8,656 bases of DNA, from assembly GCA_947632165.1 (NCBI GenBank), contig CANROI010000048.1:1-8656 (forward strand). Reading direction: 5' to 3'. The stretch is from an uncultured Clostridia bacterium. GTDB taxonomy: Bacteria > Bacillota > Clostridia > Christensenellales > Borkfalkiaceae. Position numbers and translations under genes: made by a program. Below the pieces are notes generated by a model. That model did no database searches, was not told where the DNA came from, and saw nothing but the letters and a program-made list of their open reading frames with translations. Positions 1 through 5,657 of the stretch are shown here, in pieces (position 1 is the first letter of the stretch; every line of letters starts with the position of its first letter).

Positions 1-943
1 GCTCAAAAACACCACGACGGGCGATACGCTCTGCGATGAAAAGCATCCGATCGTGCTCGAGAAGATGGAATTCCCCGAGCCCGTCATCCAGCTCTCTTTG
101 GAACCCAAGACCAAGGCCGGGCAGGAGAAGATGACGATGGCGCTCATCAAGCTCGCGGAAGAGGACCCCACCTTCAAGACGTATACCGATCAGGAGACGG
201 GCCAGACGATCATCGCCGGCATGGGCGAGCTGCATCTCGACATCATCGTCGACAGACTGCTCCGCGAATTTCATGTCGAGGCAAACGTCGGCGCGCCGCA
301 GGTCGCCTACCGCGAGACCTTCAAAAAGGCCGTCGAGGCGGAGGGGCTCTACAAGCGGCAGTCGGGCGGCAAGGGCCAGTACGGCCACTGCAAAATCCGG
401 CTCATCCCGCAGGAGCGCGGCGCGGGCTATGCCTTCGAGGACCAGACCGTCGGCGGCTCCATTCCCAAGGAATTTATCCCCGCGATCGATAAGGGCATTC
501 AGGAGGCTGCCAAGAACGGCTTCCTCGCCGGCTACGAGGTGATGGACTTCAAGGTCGAAGTCTACGACGGAAGTTTCCACGAGGTCGACTCCTCCGAAAT
601 GGCGTTCAAGATCGCAGGTTCCATGGCGTTCAAGAACGGCATGGAGAAGGCGAATCCCGTGCTCCTCGAGCCGATCATGAAGGTGGAGATCGTCACCCCC
701 GAAGATTACTTCGGCGACCTCATGGGCAACATCTCGGGCCGCAGAGGGAACATCCTCGGCACGGACGACCGGAACGGCGCAAAGATCATCGACGCAGAGG
801 TCCCGCTCTCCGAAATGTTCGGCTATGCGACGGAGCTCCGCTCCCGCACGCAGGGCAGAGGGCAGTTCACGATGCAGTTCGATCACTACTCCGAAGTTCC
901 GAAGAGCATTTCGGAGAAGATCATCACTTCCCGCACGAAATAA
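1..943 (+). CDS. fusA: Elongation factor G, C-terminal part (5' end outside window)
   Basis: EF-G is the ribosomal translocase GTPase that moves tRNA-mRNA after peptide bond formation and helps recycle ribosomes. The reading frame is already open at base 2 and gives 313 codons to a TAA stop, a bit under half of a usual ~690-residue EF-G. The GTPase domain lies upstream and is not seen. Visible are the end of domain II, domain III with GELHLDIIVDR (fragment residues ~75-85), domain IV beginning near KRQSGGKGQYGH and carrying the tip loop GSFHEVDSSE (~190-199; the His matches the conserved domain-IV tip histidine), and domain V with PVLLEPIMKVE and EVPLSEMFGYATELR. The GTG at 53 is internal, not the start. 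tuf lies 210 nt downstream on the same strand, the normal end of a str operon (rpsL-rpsG-fusA-tuf). No strong terminator separates them, so read-through into tuf is likely. Confidence 0.97.
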   Translation, partial: LKNTTTGDTLCDEKHPIVLEKMEFPEPVIQLSLEPKTKAGQEKMTMALIKLAEEDPTFKTYTDQETGQTIIAGMGELHLDIIVDRLLREFHVEANVGAPQVAYRETFKKAVEAEGLYKRQSGGKGQYGHCKIRLIPQERGAGYAFEDQTVGGSIPKEFIPAIDKGIQEAAKNGFLAGYEVMDFKVEVYDGSFHEVDSSEMAFKIAGSMAFKNGMEKANPVLLEPIMKVEIVTPEDYFGDLMGNISGRRGNILGTDDRNGAKIIDAEVPLSEMFGYATELRSRTQGRGQFTMQFDHYSEVPKSISEKIITSRTK

Positions 944-985
944 GGGGTCAAAACTCCCGAAAGGCGGAAAATATGGGAATTTTTC

Positions 986-1019
986 GCAAAAATTTGCCGT
1001 AAAGTTATTGCAAAAATTT
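986..1019 (+). repeat. Direct repeat GCAAAAATTT upstream of tuf promoter
   Basis: The 10-mer GCAAAAATTT occurs at 986-995 and again at 1010-1019, a period of 24 bp. The first copy is also most of a 12-bp inverted repeat, GCAAA-AA-TTTGC (986-997). The second copy covers the last four bases of the -35 element and the start of the promoter spacer. This could be an UP element or an operator, or just AT-rich intergenic sequence. The repeat is seen directly; any function is a guess. Confidence 0.35.
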
Positions 1020-1036
1020 CCGCAATCGGTTATAAT
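1008..1036 (+). promoter_or_regulatory. tuf promoter (sigma-A type)
   Basis: TTGCAA (1008-1013) and TATAAT (1031-1036) are separated by exactly 17 bp. The -10 is perfect and the -35 matches TTGACA at five of six positions. Initiation would fall near 1043, giving a tuf leader of about 110 nt. AT-rich sequence lies just upstream. The promoter lets tuf be transcribed apart from the upstream fusA operon. Confidence 0.8.
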
Positions 1037-1053
1037 AGTTCCGATAAGCAACT

Positions 1054-1084
1054 CAGCTTTATATCAGGTTTTGATAGATAGCTG
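1054..1084 (+). promoter_or_regulatory. Possible stem-loop in the tuf 5' leader
   Basis: Within the predicted leader, CAGCT (1054-1058) pairs with AGCTG (1080-1084) and TATCA (1062-1066) pairs with TGATA (1072-1076). They are joined by a 3x3 internal loop and capped by a 5-nt loop (GGTTT). This makes an interrupted stem of 10-11 bp starting about 11 nt after the predicted transcription start. It has no U-tract, so it is not a terminator. It may stabilise the 5' end of the mRNA or mean nothing; I recognise no known riboswitch or ribosomal-protein leader here. Confidence 0.3.
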
Positions 1085-1137
1085 CGATTCCTCCCCGATA
1101 AGGAAGGAAGAAGTTATCAAAAAAATAAAAAATTTTT

Positions 1138-1143
1138 GGAGGA
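1138..1143 (+). promoter_or_regulatory. Ribosome binding site deciding the tuf start
   Basis: GGAGGA lies 10 nt before the ATG at 1154. It supports that ATG over the in-frame TTG at 1136, which overlaps the binding site itself and would add six residues foreign to EF-Tu. Confidence 0.85.
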
Positions 1144-1153
1144 TTGTTTCAAA

Positions 1154-2374
1154 ATGGCAAAGGCAAAATTTGACAGAAGCAAGCCGCATGTCAACATTGG
1201 TACGATTGGCCACGTTGACCACGGCAAGACCACTTTGACCGCAGCTATCACCATGGTTATGGCATGCAAGGGTCAGGCTCAGAAGATGCGTTACGACGAG
1301 ATCGATAAGGCACCCGAAGAGAAGGCACGCGGTATCACGATCAACACCGCGCACGTCGAATACGAGACGGACAAGCGTCACTACGCGCATGTCGACTGCC
1401 CCGGTCACGCAGACTATGTCAAGAACATGATCACGGGCGCCGCTCAGATGGACGGTGCCATCCTCGTCGTCGCTGCGACCGACGGTCCCATGCCCCAGAC
1501 CCGTGAGCACATCCTGCTCGCCCGTCAGGTCGGCGTGCCCTATATCATCGTCTTCCTGAACAAGACCGATCAGCTCGACGATCCCGAACTCCTCGAGCTC
1601 GTCGAAATGGAGATCAGAGAGCTCCTTTCGTCCTACGACTTCCCGGGCGACGACATCCCGATCATCAAGGGTTCCGCTCTGAAGGCGCTCGAAAAGGCGA
1701 CCAGCGGCTGCTCCGACGCGGAGATCCTTGCGGCTCCCGAATGCCAGTGCATTCTCGAGCTCATGGACGCAGTCGACAGCTATATCCCCACGCCCGCACG
1801 CGACGACCAGAAGCCTTTCCTGCTTCCCGTCGAGGACGTGTTCACGATCTCCGGCCGCGGCACCGTGGCCACGGGCCGTGTCGAGAGAGGCGTTGCGCAT
1901 GTCGGTGATCCCGCCGAGATCGTCGGCCTCATCGATAAGCCCCGTTCGACCGTCATCACCGGTCTCGAAATGTTCCATAAGCAGCTCGACGAAGCAATGG
2001 CCGGCGATAACGTCGGTGCTCTGCTCCGCGGCATCAACCGTACCGATGTGGAAAAGGGTCAGGTCATTGCAAAGCCCGGCACCGTTCCCACCGCTATGAA
2101 GTTCGAGGCTCAGGTTTACGTCCTTACGAAGGAAGAGGGCGGCCGTCACACCGCATTCTTCAACCACTATCGTCCTCAGTTCTTCATCAGAACGACCGAC
2201 GTTACCGGTTCGATCGAGCTTCCCGCGGGCGTTGAAATGGTCATGCCCGGCGATCACGTCACCATGACGGTCGAGCTCATCAAGCCCGTCGCGATCGAGG
2301 AAGGCCTTCGTTTCGCTATCCGCGAGGGTGGCAGAACGGTCGGTTCCGGCGCGGTCTCCAAGATCCTCAAGTAA
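1154..2374 (+). CDS. tuf: Elongation factor Tu
   Basis: EF-Tu is the GTPase that delivers aminoacyl-tRNA to the ribosomal A site in the cytoplasm. The protein has 406 residues, close to the usual ~395-400. All G motifs are present: G1 GHVDHGKT (19-26), G2 RGITI (59-63), G3 DCPGH (81-85, with the catalytic His85), G4 NKTD (136-139) and G5 SAL (174-176). Domain II carries GRGTVATGRVERG (234-246) and domain III carries RTTDVTG (346-352). The start is the ATG after a strong GGAGGA. Near the start the gene uses more T-ending codons (GGT, GTT, GCT) than its neighbours, as expected for a very highly expressed gene. Some domain III residues depart from the usual sequence: GRHTAFF in place of the common GRHTPFF, and QFFIRTTD in place of QFYFRTTD. 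It has its own promoter at 1008-1036 and ends before a hairpin terminator, so it can form a monocistronic unit. A second tuf copy elsewhere cannot be excluded. Confidence 0.99.
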   Translation: MAKAKFDRSKPHVNIGTIGHVDHGKTTLTAAITMVMACKGQAQKMRYDEIDKAPEEKARGITINTAHVEYETDKRHYAHVDCPGHADYVKNMITGAAQMDGAILVVAATDGPMPQTREHILLARQVGVPYIIVFLNKTDQLDDPELLELVEMEIRELLSSYDFPGDDIPIIKGSALKALEKATSGCSDAEILAAPECQCILELMDAVDSYIPTPARDDQKPFLLPVEDVFTISGRGTVATGRVERGVAHVGDPAEIVGLIDKPRSTVITGLEMFHKQLDEAMAGDNVGALLRGINRTDVEKGQVIAKPGTVPTAMKFEAQVYVLTKEEGGRHTAFFNHYRPQFFIRTTDVTGSIELPAGVEMVMPGDHVTMTVELIKPVAIEEGLRFAIREGGRTVGSGAVSKILK

Positions 2375-2389
2375 TCCGAATCGGACAAG

Positions 2390-2423
2390 CCGAAAAAAGC
2401 ACGGTGAAAACCGTGCTTTTCGG
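2390..2423. terminator. Intrinsic terminator after tuf, probably bidirectional
   Basis: The stem AAAAGCACGGT (2395-2405) pairs perfectly over 11 bp with ACCGTGCTTTT (2410-2420) across a GAAA loop. CCG (2390-2392) and CGG (2421-2423) can extend it past a 2-nt bulge. On the plus strand the run is TTTT then CGG; on the minus strand it is TTTTTT then CGG. It can therefore stop tuf transcripts and also any smpB transcripts that pass the other hairpin. Confidence 0.85.
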
Positions 2424-2465
2424 CGTATCAAAAATACGGCAGACGGATTTCCGGATCCGGAGCGG

Positions 2466-2504
2466 AAAAGAGAGCCGCCCGCGCCTTGCAAGGCGCGGGC
2501 GGCT
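2466..2504 (-). terminator. Intrinsic terminator of the secG-rnr-smpB operon
   Basis: A perfect 32-nt palindrome spans 2473-2504, with arms of 15 bp around GC. In RNA it would fold as a 13-14 bp, very GC-rich stem with a TTGCAA or TGCA loop. Read on the minus strand it starts 20 nt after the smpB stop and is followed by CTCTTTTCC, a short U-rich tail. On the plus strand the tail (TTGCATATTT) is poorer, so smpB is the likely client. Confidence 0.8.
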
Positions 2505-2524
2505 TTGCATATTTCGGTCATGCG

Positions 2525-2977
2525 TCACTTCAGGAACTCTTTCACGGCGCGGTCCTGTGCGCGCTTTTGGTCGCGTTCGGCGAGCGTGCGCTTCTTGTCG
2601 TAGGTATGTTTGCCCTTGCAGAGCGCGACCTCTACCTTGACGAGTGCGTCTTTGAAATAGATCCTGAGCGGGACGAGCGTGTATCCGCGCTCGTTGACGC
2701 GGCCCACGATCTTGTGGATCTCGCTTTTGTGGAGCAGGAGCTTTCTGTCGCGGCGGCTGTCCCGCGTGGAAAAGGCGCCGCTCTTGTCGTAGGTGGCGAT
2801 GTGCATGTTCTTGAGCGTGACTTCGCCCCCGCGCACTTCGCAGAAGCTCTCGCCGAGGGAGGCCTTGCCCGCGCGCAGCGACTTGACTTCGCTCCCTTCG
2901 AGCACGATGCCCGCTTCGTATTTTTCCTCGATAAAGTATTCGAAGGATGCCGATTTGTTGACTGCGATGATCTTCAT
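2525..2977 (-). CDS. smpB: SsrA (tmRNA)-binding protein SmpB
   Basis: SmpB binds tmRNA and places it in the A site of ribosomes stalled on broken mRNA, starting trans-translation. The protein has 150 residues, normal for the family. Diagnostic stretches are EAGIVLEGSEVKSLRAGKAS (21-40, in the OB-fold body), RKLLLHK (78-84) and the basic C-terminal tail GKHTYDKKRTLAERD (122-136), which in known SmpB inserts into the decoding region and mRNA channel. Its ATG overlaps the rnr stop in the sequence ATGA, and a GGAG inside the rnr end lies 5 nt before the start, so translation is probably coupled to rnr. This fits a link between trans-translation and RNase R decay of the faulty mRNA. The tmRNA gene ssrA, often next to smpB in this group, is not in the 150 nt downstream; convergent tuf follows. 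Confidence 0.98.
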   Translation of the reverse strand: MKIIAVNKSASFEYFIEEKYEAGIVLEGSEVKSLRAGKASLGESFCEVRGGEVTLKNMHIATYDKSGAFSTRDSRRDRKLLLHKSEIHKIVGRVNERGYTLVPLRIYFKDALVKVEVALCKGKHTYDKKRTLAERDQKRAQDRAVKEFLK

Positions 2978-5043
2978 GATTGCTCCGTTCCGATGAGGAG
3001 GAAGTGGACGCGCCGTGCGCCCCAGTCCACTGCCGAGACTTGTATGCGCACCCGCTCGCCGAGGCGGAAACTGCGCCTTGTACCCCTGAGCATGTGCGTC
3101 TCCTCGAGATATTCATAGTAGTCGTCGGGCAGGGTCTCTATGGGGATAAACCCTTCCACCGTGTTCCCGAGCTCCGCAAAGAGCCCGAAGGAGGTCACGC
3201 CAGAGATCGTTGCCTCGTACTCCCGCCCGATCTTGTCCTGCATGTAGGCGACGATATAGAGCGCGTCCACATCCCGTTCCGCCTCCATGGCGCTCCGTTC
3301 GCAGGCGGAGGAGCGCTCCGCCGCCTCTTCCACGAACGTGCGGTAACGCTCGTTGAGATGCTCCGGGCAGACGAGCGCCTCATGGATGATGCGGTGCACG
3401 CAGAGGTCCGGATACCGGCGGATGGGGGAGGTGAAGTGGCAGTAGCAGTCCGAGGCGAGCCCGAAGTGCCCCGAATTTTCGGGGGAATAGCGCGCTTTCA
3501 TCATCGAGCGCAGCATCACCCGGTTGACGATTGGGTAGAGCGGGGTGCCCTCGAGCCGCTCGAGGAGCGAAAGATAGTCCCCGGGGGAGACATGCAGCGG
3601 GTCGAAATTCGCCCGTATGCCCGATTCGGCGAGGAAGCGGGCAAAGTCGCGCGCCTTGTCCTCTGAGGGCGGCTTATGGACGCGGTAGATGAAGGGCGCC
3701 TTGCGCTCTGTCATGAGCGAGGCAACGCTCTCGTTCGCGAGCACCATGAATTGCTCGATCATCTCTTCGGAGATCGTGCGCTCGCTGTTCGGGATCTCGA
3801 TCTTTCCGTCGACATAGAGGATCTTCGCCTCCTTCACGTCGAGCGCCACGCTGCCGCGCGCCCGCCGCGCCGCCTTCAGGATCTCGGTCAATTCCACCGC
3901 CGTGCGGACGAACCCGATGAGATCGGGGAACGCCCGGCAGGCGGCCCTGTCGCCGTTTGCGATCGCCGTCACCTGCCCGTAGGTCATGCGGTGGCGGGAA
4001 CGGATGACGGAAGGGGAGATCGTGCGGCGGAGCACCCGTCCTTTTTTGTCGATGGTCATCAAGCAGGAGAGGGTGAGGCGGTCCTCGCCCTCGTTGAGCG
4101 AACAGATCCCGTTCGAGAGCGCCTTGGGGAGCATGGGCAGCACGCGGTCGGGAAAATAGACGCTCGTGCCGCGGGCGAAGGCCTCGCGGTCGAGGGCGCT
4201 CCCGCGCGGAACGTAGTGGGAGACGTCCGCAATATGCACGCCGAGCAGATAATGCCCGTCTTTTTCGGAGACGGAGATCGCGTCGTCGATGTCCCGCGTG
4301 TCCTCGCCGTCGACGGTGATGATGAGTTCGCCGCGGAGGTTCGTTCTGCCTGCCATGTCGTCCGGGCGGGGCAGGAGTGCCTCCCGTTCGGCCTCTTCGG
4401 GGAATTTCTCCCGCAGGCGGTGGGCGCGGATGAGCGCCAGCTCCTCCGTGAAGAGTTCGCCGCATTTTCCGAGCACTTCGGCGATCTCGCCGATGGGTTC
4501 TTCCCGATAGGAGAGAATGCGCGCGACCGCTTTTTCGCCGTTGCGGCAGCCACCGTTTTTGCCCGCGGGGATCACGATCTCCGCGGCGAATTTGTGTTCG
4601 TCCGGGATGAGCCGCCCGGCATTTCCCTCTTTGAGATAGACGCCGACGACCTCGCGCATCCCGCGCCTGAGCACGGCGAGCACTTCGCCCTCGTCCTCCG
4701 ATTTTCCGCGCACGGGGCAGGCAAGCACCTCGTCGCCGTGCAGCGCACCGCCCGTGCTCCGCGGCGGGATGAAGAGCTCCCGCCCGTCTTCGGCGGTGAA
4801 GAAGCCGAAGCCGCGCTCATTGCCCGTGAAGGTGCCCCTCAGCGCGCCGAACTGCGCCGCCGTCCCGTAGCGGAAGCGGCTGTCGCAGAGGAGTTCTCCC
4901 TCGCGGCAGAGGGATCCGAGGATCTCCCGCACGGCGTAGCTCTCTCTCCTCCCGAGGCGGAGTTTCCTCGAGATCTCATCGCTTGTGAGGAGGGCAAAGG
5001 ACCCGTCCTTGATCTTTTCAAGCAGAGATTGTTTTGCTGTCAT
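2974..5043 (-). CDS. rnr: Ribonuclease R (3'-5' exoribonuclease, RNB family)
   Basis: RNase R degrades RNA processively from the 3' end, including structured RNA, and takes part in mRNA and rRNA quality control. Domains in the 689-residue product: a winged-helix N-terminus (~5-60), two cold-shock domains (~66-130 and ~131-200, with GFGFF and ELFIPP), the RNB catalytic domain (~232-555), and a C-terminal S1 domain (~607-685, SGVTSFGLFAEL). The metal-binding carboxylates sit in VDGEDTRDIDDA: D245, D251, D253 and D254 have the same spacing as D272, D278, D280 and D281 of E. coli RNase R. Another family motif is HFTSPIRRYPDLCVHR (536-551). The protein ends right after the S1 domain, without the lysine-rich tail of longer homologues (E. 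coli 813 aa). The start ATG fits family alignment, but no Shine-Dalgarno site precedes it and a terminator hairpin ends 9 nt upstream. An in-frame stop (that of secG) bars a longer protein. The gene follows secG and overlaps smpB by 4 nt. Confidence 0.97.
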   Translation of the reverse strand: MTAKQSLLEKIKDGSFALLTSDEISRKLRLGRRESYAVREILGSLCREGELLCDSRFRYGTAAQFGALRGTFTGNERGFGFFTAEDGRELFIPPRSTGGALHGDEVLACPVRGKSEDEGEVLAVLRRGMREVVGVYLKEGNAGRLIPDEHKFAAEIVIPAGKNGGCRNGEKAVARILSYREEPIGEIAEVLGKCGELFTEELALIRAHRLREKFPEEAEREALLPRPDDMAGRTNLRGELIITVDGEDTRDIDDAISVSEKDGHYLLGVHIADVSHYVPRGSALDREAFARGTSVYFPDRVLPMLPKALSNGICSLNEGEDRLTLSCLMTIDKKGRVLRRTISPSVIRSRHRMTYGQVTAIANGDRAACRAFPDLIGFVRTAVELTEILKAARRARGSVALDVKEAKILYVDGKIEIPNSERTISEEMIEQFMVLANESVASLMTERKAPFIYRVHKPPSEDKARDFARFLAESGIRANFDPLHVSPGDYLSLLERLEGTPLYPIVNRVMLRSMMKARYSPENSGHFGLASDCYCHFTSPIRRYPDLCVHRIIHEALVCPEHLNERYRTFVEEAAERSSACERSAMEAERDVDALYIVAYMQDKIGREYEATISGVTSFGLFAELGNTVEGFIPIETLPDDYYEYLEETHMLRGTRRSFRLGERVRIQVSAVDWGARRVHFLLIGTEQS

Positions 5044-5052
5044 ATAACGAAT

Positions 5053-5081
5053 AAAAAAACGGGCAGCCGAAACGCCGCCCG
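5053..5081 (-). terminator. Intrinsic terminator between secG and rnr
   Basis: Read on the minus strand, CGGGCGGC (5081-5074) pairs with GCTGCCCG (5067-5060) over 8 bp with one G-U pair and a GTTTCG loop. Seven T residues (5059-5053) follow directly. This is a textbook rho-independent terminator. It lies in the 60-nt gap between the secG stop and the rnr start, so it should cut or reduce transcription from secG into rnr and smpB. Confidence 0.85.
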
Positions 5082-5103
5082 TATCCGAACCGATTGGTTT
5101 CTC

Positions 5104-5436
5104 TTACAGCAGCCCCCAGACTGCGGGGATCTGCAGGATGAAGAACACGACGGAAAAGACCGCCAGCACAACGAGACAAACGACCGTCCAGCGCTTGAGG
5201 AGGGATTCGGTAGACTTGCCCTTGTTCTTTCCGTAGAACGTTTCGCTCGAACCGCCGAGCGCGTCGATGCCGTTGGAGTTGCCGGGCTGCAACATCACGA
5301 GAACGATGGCGGCAAGCGCCGCTGCAAACATGAGGATGATGAACACAAGGCTGACCGCCTGATACGCCGCATACGAAGCGTTCGTACCCGTAAAGCTATC
5401 TTCGGGGATGAGCAGACTGTAAAACAAAGAATTCAT
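5104..5436 (-). CDS. secG: Preprotein translocase subunit SecG
   Basis: SecG is the small membrane subunit of the SecYEG channel and assists SecA-driven export. The 110-residue product has two hydrophobic segments, ~27-49 (AVSLVFIILMFAAALAAIVL) and ~84-103 (TVVCLVVLAVFSVVFFILQI). Between them lies a conserved loop (50-83) with QPGNSNGIDALGG, ETFYGKNKGKSTE and SLLKRW, which identifies the family. It is longer than the usual 70-80 residues because of a ~25-residue N-terminal extension rich in Ser, Thr and Tyr. The start is the ATG preceded by AAGGA (5446-5450) with a 9-nt gap; a consensus promoter lies ~30 nt further up. secG followed by rnr and smpB is a common order in Firmicutes. Confidence 0.96.
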   Translation of the reverse strand: MNSLFYSLLIPEDSFTGTNASYAAYQAVSLVFIILMFAAALAAIVLVMLQPGNSNGIDALGGSSETFYGKNKGKSTESLLKRWTVVCLVVLAVFSVVFFILQIPAVWGLL

Positions 5437-5471
5437 AACTTCTTATCCTTATTTCGCAAAATACAAGGATA

Positions 5472-5500
5472 ATTATACCATACGCGCGCAAAAAAGACAA
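5472..5500 (-). promoter_or_regulatory. secG operon promoter
   Basis: On the minus strand TTGTCT (5500-5495) and TATAAT (5477-5472) are 17 bp apart. TGG directly before the -10 makes an extended -10 (TGnTATAAT), which offsets the weaker -35. A run of seven A residues upstream of the -35 (5508-5502) resembles an UP element. Initiation near 5465 would leave a leader of about 29 nt holding the AAGGA ribosome site. Confidence 0.82.
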
Positions 5501-5620
5501 CTTTTTTTCGCGGTGATTTTGAAAAAAACGAAAAATTTCCCGCGGTGAACGGTATTTTGAACGGAATATCAAGCGGACAAGAAAAGCGCACAGAAATTTG
5601 CCGCGATTTTTGCCGCTCCG

Positions 5621-5649
5621 TTGACATTTCTCCCGTTTTATATTATAAT
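5621..5649 (+). promoter_or_regulatory. Consensus promoter directly at the shikimate kinase start
   Basis: TTGACA (5621-5626) and TATAAT (5644-5649) are both perfect consensus hexamers separated by exactly 17 bp. Only 8 nt lie between the -10 and the ATG at 5658. Initiation 7 nt after the -10 would fall on A5656, two bases before the start codon, so the mRNA would have essentially no leader. The promoter should be strong and drives the kinase and probably gltX and thyA. Confidence 0.88.
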
Positions 5650-5657
5650 GATTGCAT

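Noticed and set aside
944..985. Possible fusA terminator (GGGGT-CAAA-ACTCC, and TCCC/GGGA before ATTTTT)
   Set aside because: Stems are only 4-5 bp with a mismatch or G-U pair or a long loop. The first has no T-run. Neither is convincing as a terminator.
1136..1153. Upstream TTG as start of tuf
   Set aside because: It overlaps the GGAGGA ribosome site and adds residues not found in EF-Tu; the ATG at 1154 gives the canonical MAKAKFDRSKPH start.
1064..2521. 485-codon open frame on the minus strand opposite tuf
   Set aside because: Antisense shadow of tuf; it spans the tuf leader and the terminators, which no real gene would be expected to do, and it matches no family I know.
3676..5472. 598-codon open frame on the plus strand opposite rnr and secG
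   Set aside because: It is the antisense shadow of two clear genes in GC-rich DNA with strong codon bias. The product is low-complexity with no recognisable domain, and the true genes carry intact catalytic motifs.
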